Positions 54,041-63,132 of a DNA stretch of 64,000 nt are shown one piece after another. How positions within the stretch are numbered: position 1 is the first letter of the stretch; the number at the start of each line of letters is the position of its first letter. This DNA is from Enterobacter wuhouensis. GTDB taxonomy: Bacteria; Pseudomonadota; Gammaproteobacteria; Enterobacterales; Enterobacteriaceae. The DNA lies in the NCBI RefSeq assembly GCF_004331265.1, contig NZ_SJOO01000001.1:496001-560000 (forward strand), given 5' to 3'. Both the position numbers and the translations under genes were made by a program. The notes beneath the pieces were generated by a model. That model did not search any database. It saw only the letters and a program-made list of their open reading frames with translations, and was not told the DNA's origin.

Positions 54041-54729
54041 CAAATCAGCCTTCTGATGATATCTGCAATTTCACCATCCAATCCCCATTGTGCTTTAAAC
54101 GCTCCTGCTCGCTCAAACAATGGTTCTATCAGGAAGTACATCATTTCCAATTCCTGTGCATATAATGCCGAGTAGTACTCTGGATAGGTAATCTGAAGAC
54201 GACTCGCGCTATCTGCCGCTTTCTGCACAACGCCATATACGCCAATAATCCCAACAAAACCGCCTGCTCTTCGTCCTGTCTGTACACTGAGTTCAAGGCT
54301 TATATTCAAGCCTGCAGCAACAAATGATGCTGTTGCTAAAGCAAATCCCGAGTTTGTCAGTGAACTTGCGGCGATATGAATATTTACTGCCATTAGTAAT
54401 TTTTTGATGTGCTCTAGTTGATCGGAGGTTTTGTGCCGGAATACTTCTTCAAAATAGATTTTGAGCATTTCACACACAACATCTCTATGCCATATTACAT
54501 GATATACACCCTTAGCAAATCGCATGTCTTGGGACTTTTGCTTCTGACATACATCCTGATATTCAGCAGTAAAGCAAGACGTATAATACAGCGCGCGCGT
54601 AGCACCTGCGCCGATCGTTTCAATCTGATTTGATACGGCTTTTCCTACACCCGCTAATGCGTGGTCGAGTTTTAACGCAAGGATGTTATTCGCCTGTAAA
54701 TAACGTATCACTTGATCGCTATAGTACAT
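54040..54729 (-). CDS. putative type VI pore-forming effector (Ssp6-like)
   Basis: A 229-residue protein with no signal peptide. The N-terminal half is helical and soluble (SDQVIRYLQANNILALKLDH). A central hydrophobic, glycine/alanine-rich stretch runs about residues 125-180 (GFALATASFVAAGLNISLEL, then GGFVGIIGVYGVVQKAADSA), suitable for membrane insertion. Size, this layout, a coupled tiny membrane protein and a downstream hcp resemble the Ssp6 family of ion-pore effectors delivered by Hcp in Serratia. AAGGAG precedes the ATG. The whole block is AT-richer than maeA and the ABC-F gene. Sequence identity to Ssp6 could not be tested here. Confidence 0.62.
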   Translation of the reverse strand: MYYSDQVIRYLQANNILALKLDHALAGVGKAVSNQIETIGAGATRALYYTSCFTAEYQDVCQKQKSQDMRFAKGVYHVIWHRDVVCEMLKIYFEEVFRHKTSDQLEHIKKLLMAVNIHIAASSLTNSGFALATASFVAAGLNISLELSVQTGRRAGGFVGIIGVYGVVQKAADSASRLQITYPEYYSALYAQELEMMYFLIEPLFERAGAFKAQWGLDGEIADIIRRLI

Positions 54730-54961
54730 AACCGCTCCTTTTTAGTGATGGGAAATGCTAATAAACCCTTAAAACAATCTTTTATTTAGGCAAAAAGTGT
54801 TATGCGTAATATTTATATTTCTACGGAATATGCATGGTTGTCGAAATATTAATTTTTTAAATACAGGGCAGGGAGTGCTGTAGTAGCAGAAAAGAAAATA
54901 AAGGAAGGAGGGGTTCACGTTCCCTCTCCCGTTGAGGAGAGGGAACGGTCGGAGCGTAGAA
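54730..54961. other. gene-free stretch with hairpin at the maeA end
   Basis: It holds the promoter region of the effector-hcp block and, at 54918-54947, the perfect hairpin CGTTCCCTCTCC-N6-GGAGAGGGAACG. That hairpin shares its stem core with the 39-bp repeats at 10.7 and 21.3 kb and probably ends maeA transcription. Nothing coding is visible. Confidence 0.6.
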
Positions 54962-56659
54962 TTAAATCGAAGTACGACGATAGCTGCGGTATTCCGGCAT
55001 CCAGTAGTTATCGTCAATGGCCTGCTGCAGCGCATCGGCAGAGGTATTTACCGCCACGCCCTGCTGCTGGGCCATTTTGCCGACCGCAAACGCAATGGCA
55101 CGGGAGACTTTCTGGATATCTTTCAGCTCCGGCAACACCAGGCCTTCACCATCGTTCACCAGCGGGGAGTGGCCCGCAAGGGTCTCACTTGCCGACATCA
55201 GCATTTCGTCAGTAATGCGCGACGCGCCGGAGGCGATAACGCCCAGACCAATGCCCGGGAAGATATAGGAGTTATTGCACTGGGCAATCGGATAAACCTT
55301 GTCTTTCCAGACTACCGGATCGAACGGGCTGCCGGTGGCAACCAGCGCATTGCCTTCGGTCCAGGCGATGATGTCCTGCGGCGTCGCTTCCACGCGAGAG
55401 GTCGGGTTAGAGAGCGGCATCACGATTGGGCGTTCGCAGTACTTGTGCATCTCGCGAATGATCTCTTCGGTGAAGAGGCCGGTTTGCCCGGAAACGCCGA
55501 TCAGAATATCCGGCTTCACGTTGCGTACCACGTCGAGCAGGGAGAGCACGTCGTTGTCGGTGTCCCAGTTCTTCAGTCCTTCGCGCTTTTGCACCAGCTT
55601 CGTCTGGAACGGGAGCAGGTTTGGCATACCATCCGTCAGCAGGCCAAAGCGATCGACCATGAACACGCGGGAGCGTGCCAGCTCTTCGCTTAATCCTTCG
55701 CGCTGGGTCTGGGCGATAATCTGTTCGGCAATGCCGCAGCCCGCAGAGCCTGCGCCGAGGAACACGATTTTCTGATAGCTCAGCTGGCTGCCCGCCGCGC
55801 GGCTGGCGGCAATCAGCGTGCCCACGGTGACGGCTGCAGTGCCCTGAATGTCGTCGTTAAACGAGCAGATCTCATCCCGATAGCGGTTCAGCAGCGGCAT
55901 CGCGTTTTTCTGCGCGAAATCTTCAAACTGCAGCAGCACGTCCGGCCAGCGGTGCTTCACGGCCTGGATGAAATCATCAACGAACTGGTAGTACTCGTCG
56001 TCGGTAATGCGCGGGTGGCGCCAGCCCATGTACAGCGGATCGGTCAGCAGCTGCTGGTTGTTAGTACCCACATCAAGCACCACCGGCAGCGTATAGGCCG
56101 GGCTGATACCGCCGCACGCGGTGTACAGAGAAAGCTTACCGATTGGAATGCCCATTCCGCCGATGCCCTGGTCGCCAAGGCCAAGAATACGTTCACCGTC
56201 GGTCACCACAATCACCTTGATGTTGTGGTTAGGCACGTTCTGCAGAATGTCATCCATGTTGTGACGATTCTGATAGGAGATAAACACGCCGCGGGAGCGA
56301 CGGTAGATTTCAGAGAAACGCTCGCAGGCCGCGCCGACCGTCGGGGTGTAAATCACCGGCATCATCTCTTCGAGATGATTTTGCACCAGGCGGTAGAAGA
56401 GGGTTTCGTTGGTGTCCTGAATGTTTCGCAGGTAGATGTGTTTGTCGATTTCGGTTTTGAAGCCCTGGTACTGTATCCAGGCGCGCTCTGCCTGTTCTTC
56501 GATGGTTTCAACCACTTCCGGAAGGAGGCCCAGCAGGTTAAAGCTGCTGCGTTCTTCCATGCTGAAGGCACTGCCTTTGTTCAGGAGGGGGAATTCCAGT
56601 AATACCGGACCGGCGTATGGAATATATAAGGAACGATGTTTTTTCAGTTTGTTGTCCAT
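54962..56659 (-). CDS. maeA: NAD-dependent malic enzyme
   Basis: A 565-residue enzyme, the E. coli length, that decarboxylates malate to pyruvate with NAD. It matches E. coli MaeA (SfcA) over its whole length. [20 protein letters not shown] holds the catalytic Tyr (about 104), [18 protein letters not shown] the metal-site region (about 243), [20 protein letters not shown] follows, and [16 protein letters not shown] is the NAD-binding loop (about 306). ATG 56659 is chosen over GTG 56668 because it gives the E. coli length. It converges on nothing; sra and bdm lie upstream on the same strand. Confidence 0.97.
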   Translation of the reverse strand: MDNKLKKHRSLYIPYAGPVLLEFPLLNKGSAFSMEERSSFNLLGLLPEVVETIEEQAERAWIQYQGFKTEIDKHIYLRNIQDTNETLFYRLVQNHLEEMMPVIYTPTVGAACERFSEIYRRSRGVFISYQNRHNMDDILQNVPNHNIKVIVVTDGERILGLGDQGIGGMGIPIGKLSLYTACGGISPAYTLPVVLDVGTNNQQLLTDPLYMGWRHPRITDDEYYQFVDDFIQAVKHRWPDVLLQFEDFAQKNAMPLLNRYRDEICSFNDDIQGTAAVTVGTLIAASRAAGSQLSYQKIVFLGAGSAGCGIAEQIIAQTQREGLSEELARSRVFMVDRFGLLTDGMPNLLPFQTKLVQKREGLKNWDTDNDVLSLLDVVRNVKPDILIGVSGQTGLFTEEIIREMHKYCERPIVMPLSNPTSRVEATPQDIIAWTEGNALVATGSPFDPVVWKDKVYPIAQCNNSYIFPGIGLGVIASGASRITDEMLMSASETLAGHSPLVNDGEGLVLPELKDIQKVSRAIAFAVGKMAQQQGVAVNTSADALQQAIDDNYWMPEYRSYRRTSI

Positions 56660-56781
56660 GTCACTCACTCTTTTTTTGAAGATCCGTCCCTGACACTGCT
56701 GTTTGTCATCTTTCTGGCCTGTGCTGCGGGGCGCGGTCGGGCAGTATTATAGAGGAGCTAAATACTAATTACCGCAACACA

Positions 56782-56813
56782 TAAAAAAAACACCATCGGG
56801 ATTACCGATGGTG
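56782..56813 (-). terminator. terminator of sra
   Basis: Minus strand CACCATCGG (56813-56805), five-base loop, CCGATGGTG (56799-56791), then TTTTTTTTAT. Confidence 0.9.
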
Positions 56814-56834
56814 CTGTGGATTTCGTGCCGGAAC

Positions 56835-56972
56835 TTACTTGCCTGCGTGGCGTTTCCTGCCCGTGGCGTGGGTGACCTGGGTTTCGCTGTCGCCCTCAAT
56901 CACCACTTTGCGCTGGTTAGACAGCTTGTAGTTCAGTCCCAGAATATGGCGTGCCTGACGGTTCGATTTCAT
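56835..56972 (-). CDS. sra: stationary-phase ribosome-associated protein Sra (S22)
   Basis: A 45-residue basic protein, the exact E. coli length, starting [20 protein letters not shown] and ending [10 protein letters not shown]. It associates with the 30S subunit in stationary phase. GAGGAG lies ahead of the ATG at 56972 and a strong terminator follows. In E. coli it is rpsV/sra, also located between maeA and bdm. It is too short for common gene-calling cut-offs and easily missed. Confidence 0.95.
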   Translation of the reverse strand: MKSNRQARHILGLNYKLSNQRKVVIEGDSETQVTHATGRKRHAGK

Positions 56973-57067
56973 ATTAACTCCTCAATCCTGTTGATAGTTT
57001 TAAGGACAAGCCTGCTTGCGCAAGCGAAATGTAACCCCTTAGGTTGCAGATCCAGCTTAGCAGGTTT

Positions 57068-57283
57068 TTACAAAGGTGCGCTTTGCCCGCTCACAACGTA
57101 GTTAATGGTCTGCTGGTAGATGTCACTGAGGATGTCATTGTCTGTGGCTTCCACCCACCGGGTCAGTTCCATCAAAATGTCATCTTCAGTCACAGCACCG
57201 TGCTCGGCGTGAAGACCTTGCGCAATCGCGTTCACGAGTTCTGGTTGTGCTGATGTAGTATTTGCCGGGTAATAAGTAAACAT
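57068..57283 (-). CDS. bdm: biofilm-dependent modulation protein
   Basis: A 71-residue protein that matches E. coli Bdm: MFTYYPANTTSAQPELVNAI, then EHGAVTEDDILMELTRWVEA and NDILSDIYQQTINYVVSGQ. In E. coli it is controlled by RcsB and osmolarity and influences flagella and biofilm; its mRNA is an RNase III substrate. An Rcs-type box could not be called with confidence upstream. Its position between sra and the osmC neighbourhood is conserved. Confidence 0.95.
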   Translation of the reverse strand: MFTYYPANTTSAQPELVNAIAQGLHAEHGAVTEDDILMELTRWVEATDNDILSDIYQQTINYVVSGQSAPL

Positions 57284-57423
57284 GCTGCCTCCGTTCGTTA
57301 TCTGTTTAATGTTACGGCTTGCAAAATCGTAATTCGCATTCAGAGTGACAAATATTTTTGCCGTTGTGGTTCAGATTCGTCCTGGAAATAAAAATATCAT
57401 ATGCCTTAGCACAGAAATAAAAT

Positions 57424-57945
57424 TTAGGGTTTCCAGCGGCGTAAATTTGTTGTTTTTTCGTAGGGCATCGGTGAAGGCCAGGAAATCAATTCCACAATGC
57501 TGCCCCATGGCGTTTGACCATAACAGAAAGCATTCCCTTCGCCCTGCTCGTCCGGGAAGGTGAGCGGCTTCGGCTCTGTAAACATTTCGCCCCCGGCGGC
57601 GGTAAATGCAGTGACGGCAGCGTCAAAATCATCAACATAAACAGCAAAGTGCTGCAGGCCGAAGTCGCTTGCACGGGCAGGCATACCCTGCTCAGGGCCG
57701 TGCATTTCGAAGAGTTCTATGCCGGGTCCGTGGGGCATGGCGAGCATGCGGATGGCGCGGATTTTAGTGCCGGGGAATAATCTCAGCGTGTGCTGCTGGG
57801 CGGAGTGGTCAATATTATCGGTTTCGGCATCGACAGAGTGATATAAAACCTGTGCGCCGAAAGCGCGTTCAAAAAATAGGGTGGATTTTTCAATGTCGGG
57901 CACCGTAATACCGATGTGGTCGATGCCCCTTACCGATGAATGCAT
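57424..57945 (-). CDS. VOC (glyoxalase/bleomycin-resistance fold) protein
   Basis: A 173-residue vicinal-oxygen-chelate protein. RGIDHIGITVPDIEKSTLFF (about 6-25) gives the first metal-type His and module 1; PGIELFEMHGP (Glu) and FGLQHFAVYVDDFDAAVTAF (about 95-114) give module 2, with GSIVELISW supplying the last Glu. The His/Glu/His/Glu set is intact, so it should bind a metal and act as a dioxygenase, isomerase or lyase. AGGAGA precedes the ATG. Substrate unknown. Confidence 0.85.
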   Translation of the reverse strand: MHSSVRGIDHIGITVPDIEKSTLFFERAFGAQVLYHSVDAETDNIDHSAQQHTLRLFPGTKIRAIRMLAMPHGPGIELFEMHGPEQGMPARASDFGLQHFAVYVDDFDAAVTAFTAAGGEMFTEPKPLTFPDEQGEGNAFCYGQTPWGSIVELISWPSPMPYEKTTNLRRWKP

Positions 57946-57996
57946 ATTTATCTCCTGCTATAAAAAATATAAATATAGCAGAAGATTGTCAGGCTA

Positions 57997-58848
57997 TTAC
58001 CACTTCATTTCGCCGGTATTGACTTTGGCGCTCAGTTCCAGCGAGCTGTCCTCAGCCAGGTTCGGCCACTGTTTTTTCATCGCGCTGATGACGCCAGCCG
58101 AATCTTTATGCTTCGATAACGCCACGTCAAACTGCTGCAGATACTGGCGGGTAAAGTCGATAGCGCCCGTTCCCGCAGGAGGGGTTCCGAGGTAATGCCC
58201 TGGAATAACGCGCTCTGGCTTATGGGCGGCCATGTTATCCAGCGTTTCCTGCCACTGCTTACGGCTTTCTGGCGTTTGCGTGTCCGCCGTCCACAGGTGA
58301 ATGCCCCAGGAAACGCCGGTCCCGCCGAGGATCGTTTTCGCCGATGGGACCCACACGTAGGCCGCGTAGCTGTCTGCCTGCTCGATATCAACCTTCTCGC
58401 CATCCACCATAAACGTGTTGGAGGCGATGACCTGCGGCACAACCAGCTGCGTTGGCGCACCGTCCTTCATCTGCGGACCCCAGAAGGCGAGCTTGGCATC
58501 TTTTGTGGCGTTGATATGGTCAACGACCTGCTGCGTCGCCACCACCTTCGCATTCGGGAAAGCCTTCACCAGCGGCTGCAGCCCGAAATAGAAGTCAGGG
58601 TCGCCGGACGTGATCACGATCTTGTTCAACGTTTTACCGCTTCGGCGAATTTTCTCCACCAGCGCTTCGCCGTACTTGACGCTGAACTGCGCGTCAAACA
58701 GCACGGCCTCGGTTGGGCCTGAAACCAGCGTGGAAGAGACGGCAAAAATACCCTTTTCCTGCGGGTTATAGGTATCAATGGTCAACGGCGCAGCGAAAAC
58801 GGCCGGGGTGAAAAGGGCGCACAGCACAGCAAGGCGGGTGATTTTCAT
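57997..58848 (-). CDS. exported metallo-beta-lactamase-fold protein with degenerate metal site
   Basis: A 283-residue protein with a signal peptide (residues 1-19, ITRLAVLCALFTPAVFA) and the MBL fold. The usual HxHxDH motif reads TSGDPDFYFG at about 80-89, so both first histidines are missing. A later His is kept in RVIPGHYLGT (about 217). It therefore probably does not hold two zinc ions and may be a binding or single-metal protein. It resembles the Vmh-type MBL family. It is divergent from a LysR gene by 111 bp, its likely regulator. Confidence 0.83.
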   Translation of the reverse strand: MKITRLAVLCALFTPAVFAAPLTIDTYNPQEKGIFAVSSTLVSGPTEAVLFDAQFSVKYGEALVEKIRRSGKTLNKIVITSGDPDFYFGLQPLVKAFPNAKVVATQQVVDHINATKDAKLAFWGPQMKDGAPTQLVVPQVIASNTFMVDGEKVDIEQADSYAAYVWVPSAKTILGGTGVSWGIHLWTADTQTPESRKQWQETLDNMAAHKPERVIPGHYLGTPPAGTGAIDFTRQYLQQFDVALSKHKDSAGVISAMKKQWPNLAEDSSLELSAKVNTGEMKW

Positions 58849-58959
58849 TCTATTATCTCTGTTCTTCAGTAAAGTCTCTATTGTACGGATCTCTTCATTT
58901 GCCAGAATTCCTGAAACAAGACATGCTTAGTTTCATAATCCGAGCAAATGGAGCAAAGA

Positions 58960-59835
58960 ATGGATCGCGTTATTGCCGCCCAGGTCTATAACCGCATATG
59001 CGAGCTGGGGAGCTTAAGCGCCGCGGCGAGAGCGCTGGGGATCTCCCGGCCCATGGTCAGCCGCTATCTCGAACAGATGGAGAAATGGGCGGGCACGCGG
59101 CTGGTGAACCGGTCTACGCGCAAGCTGACGCTTACGGCGGCAGGGGAGAAAGTGCTGTTGAAAACGCGCACGCTTTCGCAGATCTCACAGGAAATTGAAG
59201 ATCAGTCCGCGAAGGATTTACCTTCCGGGACGCTGCGGGTCGCCTGCGCGCACTTTACCGCCATGCACATGATTGCCCCGGTGCTGCCGCAGCTTCTGTC
59301 GCGCTATCCCCAGCTGCGCATCGAGCTGGACGTGAACAACCATCCGGTGAGCCTGGTCGGGGAGCGCATTGATGTCGCCGTCCGCATCACCGATAACCCC
59401 GAGCCGGGGATGATTGCCCGCCGTCTGGGGGAGTGCCGATCCGTACTGTGCGCATCGCCGCAGTATCTCGCGACCCACGGAACGCCGCAGCAGCCAGCGG
59501 ATTTAGCCGGACACAACTGCCTCCACTACAGCTTTTTCGCCGGTCAGTCGTGGCACTTTCTGACGCCAGAAGGAGAAAGCCTGAGCGTCGCGGTGAGCGG
59601 CAATCTTAGCGCCAGTATCTCCTCGCTGCTGATGGATGCGGCGGTCAAGGATTGCGGCATTGCGATGCTGCCCGAGCGCGAAGCGCAGCAGGCGCTGGAG
59701 CAGGGATTGCTGGTTCCCGTGCTGGAGCAACTGACGCCGAAACCCCTGGCCATCCATGGCATTTATCAGTCCCGCGACTACCAGCCCGCAGCGCTGCGCG
59801 TGCTTTTGGACGAGATTGCCCGTTACCTGAGCTGA
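58960..59835 (+). CDS. LysR-family transcriptional regulator
   Basis: A 291-residue regulator of the DSF/CrgA-like LysR branch. The helix-turn-helix is RICELGSLSAAARALGISRP, then MVSRYLEQME (about 10-40); the effector domain spans about 88-285. I chose ATG 58960 with GGAG at the right distance; ATG 58948 adds four residues. It is divergent from the degenerate MBL gene, so it may regulate that gene. Confidence 0.88.
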   Translation: MDRVIAAQVYNRICELGSLSAAARALGISRPMVSRYLEQMEKWAGTRLVNRSTRKLTLTAAGEKVLLKTRTLSQISQEIEDQSAKDLPSGTLRVACAHFTAMHMIAPVLPQLLSRYPQLRIELDVNNHPVSLVGERIDVAVRITDNPEPGMIARRLGECRSVLCASPQYLATHGTPQQPADLAGHNCLHYSFFAGQSWHFLTPEGESLSVAVSGNLSASISSLLMDAAVKDCGIAMLPEREAQQALEQGLLVPVLEQLTPKPLAIHGIYQSRDYQPAALRVLLDEIARYLS

Positions 59836-59836
59836 C

Positions 59837-60796
59837 CTATTTTGCCGCCAGCCAGGGCGTTTCCGTGCTCCAGAAGATAATGTCTGCACCAAGATAATCC
59901 TCGGCGAACTGCACAAACTCGTCACGGGTGAAGGGTTTGCCCGTGTTCGGGTTTTTGTAGGTCAACGTCGGCTCCTGAACGGCCATCGCCACCAGCGGCA
60001 GTCTGCCTTTGTAGTGATTGAACAGAGGGTATGCGTTTTTCATCTGCGCCTTGCGGTGTGGAACGATATCCGGACCGCCGAGGCCGATGCTGTTGGCGCT
60101 GGCAAAGGCAAACAGTCGCCCCATGTAGTTGTGGTCATTATTCCATTCGCACGGCCAGAAGTTGACGTACTGAACAACATGGGATTTTGTGAACACTTTT
60201 CGCGCGAAGGCCAGGTTTTCCATTTCCCCGGCAAAATAGCTGTCGCAGGTGAAGCCCTTAGGCGGTTTTTTCTCGTCAAGGTCGATAGCGGTTTCCGGCA
60301 GGTTGACGCCGTACACTTCGCCATCAAAACGCCTGGCGATAGCGGCCAGCAGCGCCTGATAACGTTCGCGTACGGCCGGGTTCCACTGTTGCGCCACCCA
60401 GCCTGCGCCCACCGGTTTTCCTTCGCCCGGGTTATCAAACTGCGGCGAAATGCCTCCGCCGTAGCGGGCATCCTGCATCAGATAATCAGGAACGTAACGG
60501 GCGTCCTGTTCGAAAAAACGATCCTGGATCTGGATGAAGAGCTTTTTGTTGGCGGCCTTGAGGCGGGCCAGATCCTCTTCAATTTGCGAAAAATTGTATT
60601 TGTCTTTCTCAGGCTCCAGCGCGCGCCAGCTGTAGACGATCTGCGCTCCGCCTATATCGCTGCGGGAGATCGGCAAAGCGGCGGCGTCCAGTTCGCCCGA
60701 GCTGGTATAGATAAAATTCTCGGGCGTTTTCGCCAGCAGGGGAAGCGCTACGACCAGCGATGTTAAGGCAGCGGCCATTCTGATAGTCAGGGTCAT
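59837..60796 (-). CDS. exported glycoside-hydrolase-like (TIM-barrel) protein
   Basis: A 319-residue protein with a signal peptide (RMAAALTSLVVALPLLA, residues about 6-22). VYSWRALEPEKDKYNFSQIE (about 54-73) is the start of a clan-A type barrel, VYGVNLPETAIDL (about 161-173) supplies a candidate acid Glu and IIFWSTETPWLA at the end a candidate nucleophile Glu. These Glu positions fit a retaining glycosidase, but the family cannot be fixed by eye. ATG 60796 follows AAAGGACT. It is next to osmC and might act on cell-surface or environmental polysaccharide. Confidence 0.7.
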   Translation of the reverse strand: MTLTIRMAAALTSLVVALPLLAKTPENFIYTSSGELDAAALPISRSDIGGAQIVYSWRALEPEKDKYNFSQIEEDLARLKAANKKLFIQIQDRFFEQDARYVPDYLMQDARYGGGISPQFDNPGEGKPVGAGWVAQQWNPAVRERYQALLAAIARRFDGEVYGVNLPETAIDLDEKKPPKGFTCDSYFAGEMENLAFARKVFTKSHVVQYVNFWPCEWNNDHNYMGRLFAFASANSIGLGGPDIVPHRKAQMKNAYPLFNHYKGRLPLVAMAVQEPTLTYKNPNTGKPFTRDEFVQFAEDYLGADIIFWSTETPWLAAK

Positions 60797-60864
60797 GATC
60801 AAGTCCTTTATGTCATCAGATACTCAGATTTCTCTGCGTTCCGGGGCGTGTCGGATGTGTAGTC

Positions 60865-60896
60865 TATACTTAACCCTTTGTAAGCCAAAAGGAGAG
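60865..60896 (+). promoter_or_regulatory. osmC promoter and ribosome site
   Basis: CTATACTT (-10 box TATACT at 60865-60870) fits the C-TATACT pattern favoured by the stationary-phase sigma factor RpoS, known to drive osmC in E. coli. AGGAGA (60890-60895) precedes the ATG at 60902. Confidence 0.65.
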
Positions 60897-60901
60897 CAAG
60901 A

Positions 60902-61330
60902 ATGACGATTCATAAGCACGGTTCAGCACACTGGTCTGGCGACATTAAGCGCGGCAAAGGGACGGTTTCCACAGAGAGCGGCGTTCTTAACCAACAACCC
61001 TACGGCTTTAATACCCGTTTCGAAGGTGAAAAAGGCACTAACCCGGAAGAGCTGATTGGCGCGGCGCACGCGGCCTGCTTCTCAATGGCGCTGTCGCTCA
61101 TGCTGGGTGAAGCGGGTTATACCGCCGATTCCATTGATACCACGGCAGATGTGTCGCTGGATAAAACCGACGGCGGTTTTGCGATTACGAAAGTCGCGCT
61201 GCAGAGCAAGGTAACGGTGCCGGGCATCGACCCTCAGCAGTTTGACGGCATTATCCAGAAAGCGAAGGCGGGTTGCCCGGTGTCGCAGCTGCTCAAGGCA
61301 GAAATTACGCTGGATTATAAGCTGAACTAA
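60902..61330 (+). CDS. osmC: osmotically inducible peroxiredoxin OsmC
   Basis: A 142-residue peroxide reductase that detoxifies organic hydroperoxides. It matches E. coli OsmC, including NPEELIGAAHAACFSMALSL (resolving and peroxidatic cysteine region, Cys about 59) and AKAGCPVSQLLKAEITLDY with the second Cys (about 125). A hairpin follows. Its place after maeA-sra-bdm is conserved with E. coli. Confidence 0.96.
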   Translation: MTIHKHGSAHWSGDIKRGKGTVSTESGVLNQQPYGFNTRFEGEKGTNPEELIGAAHAACFSMALSLMLGEAGYTADSIDTTADVSLDKTDGGFAITKVALQSKVTVPGIDPQQFDGIIQKAKAGCPVSQLLKAEITLDYKLN

Positions 61331-61335
61331 GCCCG

Positions 61336-61360
61336 AGCCGGGTTAACGCCCGGCTATCCT
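61336..61360 (+). terminator. osmC terminator overlapping the stop of the convergent LysR gene
   Basis: AGCCGGG (61336-61342), loop TTAACG, CCCGGCT (61349-61355), then ATCCTTTT. The right arm ends on the stop codon of the LysR gene. Confidence 0.75.
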
Positions 61361-62259
61361 TTTAGCCCCACAGGAAATACCTCTGCAAGCCACGCAATAA
61401 ATACCCTCAGACGATGGGTCAAATGCCGGTTCTGCGGATAGACCACGTGAAAAGGGTAGACCTTAGGCCGCCAGTCCTGCAGGATTTCAACCAGGCTTCC
61501 CGACTTTAGGTGATGCTGCGCCGCATATCCAAACGTCTGAATAATTCCCAGCCCCGCCAGCGCGGCGGCCAGATGCGCATTACTTTCATTTACCCCCAGA
61601 TAGTGCGGCACGCTTATTTCAAGCGCCTCGCCATCTTGCCTGAAGCGGAACGGAGAGGCTCGGCCGCTCACGGGCGAAAGATAACTTACCAGCTTATGGC
61701 CGTTGCGCAGCTCCTGTGGGTACGCCGGTACGCCGTGGTTTTTTAGATACCCCGGCGCGGCGCAGGTGACCATTTCCGCATCGCCAATGTGGCGCGCGAT
61801 GAGCGATGAATCATCCAGCGGGCCCCCGCGGATCACGCAGTCTACATTGCCGCTAATCAAATCAACGGGTCGGTCAGCGACGCCCAAATCGATGCGGATA
61901 TCCGGGTTACGCTGCATAAAGTCAGGAAGCAGGGGGATCAGCACGTCCCGCGCCGTTGAGCCCCCGACGTCAATGCGTAAATGGCCCTTTGGCGTACAGC
62001 AAGACGCCCGAAACGAGGTGTCAATATCCTCGATATCGATGAGCACCCGCGAGGCTTTTTCATAATACTCCTCACCCTCCAGCGTGGTGACGACGCGGCG
62101 CGTGGTGCGGTGCAGGAGGCGGGTTTCCAGGTGCGCTTCCAGCGATTTTACCAGCTTGCTAAGCGTGGCAATCGGCATGTTCAGGGAGTCAGCCGCTCGG
62201 GTAAAGCTCCCTGATTCCACCACCCGCGCGAAGGCGCGCATCGCCATAAGTTGATCCAC
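61354..62259 (-). CDS. LysR-family transcriptional regulator
   Basis: A 301-residue regulator of the DSF/DmlR-like branch. AMRAFARVVESGSFTRAADS and NMPIATLSKLVKSLEAHLET form the helix-turn-helix (about 6-45), and the effector domain spans about 88-295. It starts with GTG at 62259 behind GAGGGG; the next ATG at 62247 would cut into the first helix. It is divergent from an SDR gene by 123 bp, the usual regulator/target arrangement. Confidence 0.88.
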   Translation of the reverse strand: MDQLMAMRAFARVVESGSFTRAADSLNMPIATLSKLVKSLEAHLETRLLHRTTRRVVTTLEGEEYYEKASRVLIDIEDIDTSFRASCCTPKGHLRIDVGGSTARDVLIPLLPDFMQRNPDIRIDLGVADRPVDLISGNVDCVIRGGPLDDSSLIARHIGDAEMVTCAAPGYLKNHGVPAYPQELRNGHKLVSYLSPVSGRASPFRFRQDGEALEISVPHYLGVNESNAHLAAALAGLGIIQTFGYAAQHHLKSGSLVEILQDWRPKVYPFHVVYPQNRHLTHRLRVFIAWLAEVFPVGLKG

Positions 62260-62382
62260 GCGTTTCCCCTCTGATTATTTCTCTGTGTGAATAGTCATTT
62301 TCATTTTTGCCCATTTTTCACTAATCCTGCAAGCGCTACAGTCTGTCCGACGCATCCTAAACCACGACAAAAGGTACACGAC

Positions 62383-63132
62383 ATGAATACATCGCTTTCA
62401 GGAAAAATTGCACTGGTCACCGGCGGCAGCACCGGCATTGGTCTTGCTACCGCGCAGGAGCTGGCGGCGCAGGGCGCTAAGGTCTATATCACCGGGCGCC
62501 GTCAGGCAGAGCTGGACGCGGCGGTAGCGGAAATCTCCCCGGCGGCAGCGGGCATCCGTGCTGATGTTTCAAAACTGGCGGACCTGGACCGGGTCTATGC
62601 GCAAATAGCCAAAGAAGAGGGGCGCCTCGATATTCTCTTCGCCAACGCAGGGGGCGGTGACATGCTGCCGCTAGGGGCCATCACGGAGGAGCAGTTTGAC
62701 CGAATTTTTGGCACCAACGTGCGCGGCGTGCTGTTCACGGTGCAAAAGGCGCTGCCGCTGCTGTCCGCCGGGTCGTCCATTATCCTGACCGGATCGACGG
62801 TGTCCGTTAAAGGAACCGCCAACTTCAGCGTGTATAGCGCCAGCAAAGCGGCGGTGCGCAACTTTGCCCGCTCCTGGGCGCTGGATTTACAGGGGCGCGG
62901 CATCCGCGTCAACGTGGTCAGCCCCGGCCCGATCAAAACGCCAGGCCTTGGCGACCTGGTGCCGGAAGAGCATCGTCAGGGATTGTATGACGCACTGGCC
63001 GCTCAGGTGCCGCTGGGCCGCTTGGGCGCGCCGGGTGAAGTGGGTAAAGCGGTTGCGTTTCTGGCCTCGGACGCCGCGAGCTTTATCAACGCCGTCGAGC
63101 TGTTTGTCGATGGTGGCATGGCGCAAATTTAA
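62383..63132 (+). CDS. short-chain dehydrogenase/reductase
   Basis: A 249-residue classical SDR. The cofactor-binding VTGGSTGIGLATAQELAAQG (about 11-30), NAGGGDMLPLG (about 87) and the catalytic YSASKAAVRNFAR (Tyr about 152, Lys 156) with its preceding Ser (ILTGST) are present. GRR after the second strand suggests NADP preference. The ATG at 62383 follows AAGGTA; a longer frame from 62287 is not homologous. Its substrate is unknown; the divergent LysR gene probably controls it. Confidence 0.9.
   Translation: MNTSLSGKIALVTGGSTGIGLATAQELAAQGAKVYITGRRQAELDAAVAEISPAAAGIRADVSKLADLDRVYAQIAKEEGRLDILFANAGGGDMLPLGAITEEQFDRIFGTNVRGVLFTVQKALPLLSAGSSIILTGSTVSVKGTANFSVYSASKAAVRNFARSWALDLQGRGIRVNVVSPGPIKTPGLGDLVPEEHRQGLYDALAAQVPLGRLGAPGEVGKAVAFLASDAASFINAVELFVDGGMAQI

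Noticed and set aside
56808..57101. 97-codon plus-strand frame opposite sra
   Set aside because: The minus-strand frame is Sra with exact length, ribosome site and terminator; the plus frame is its shadow.
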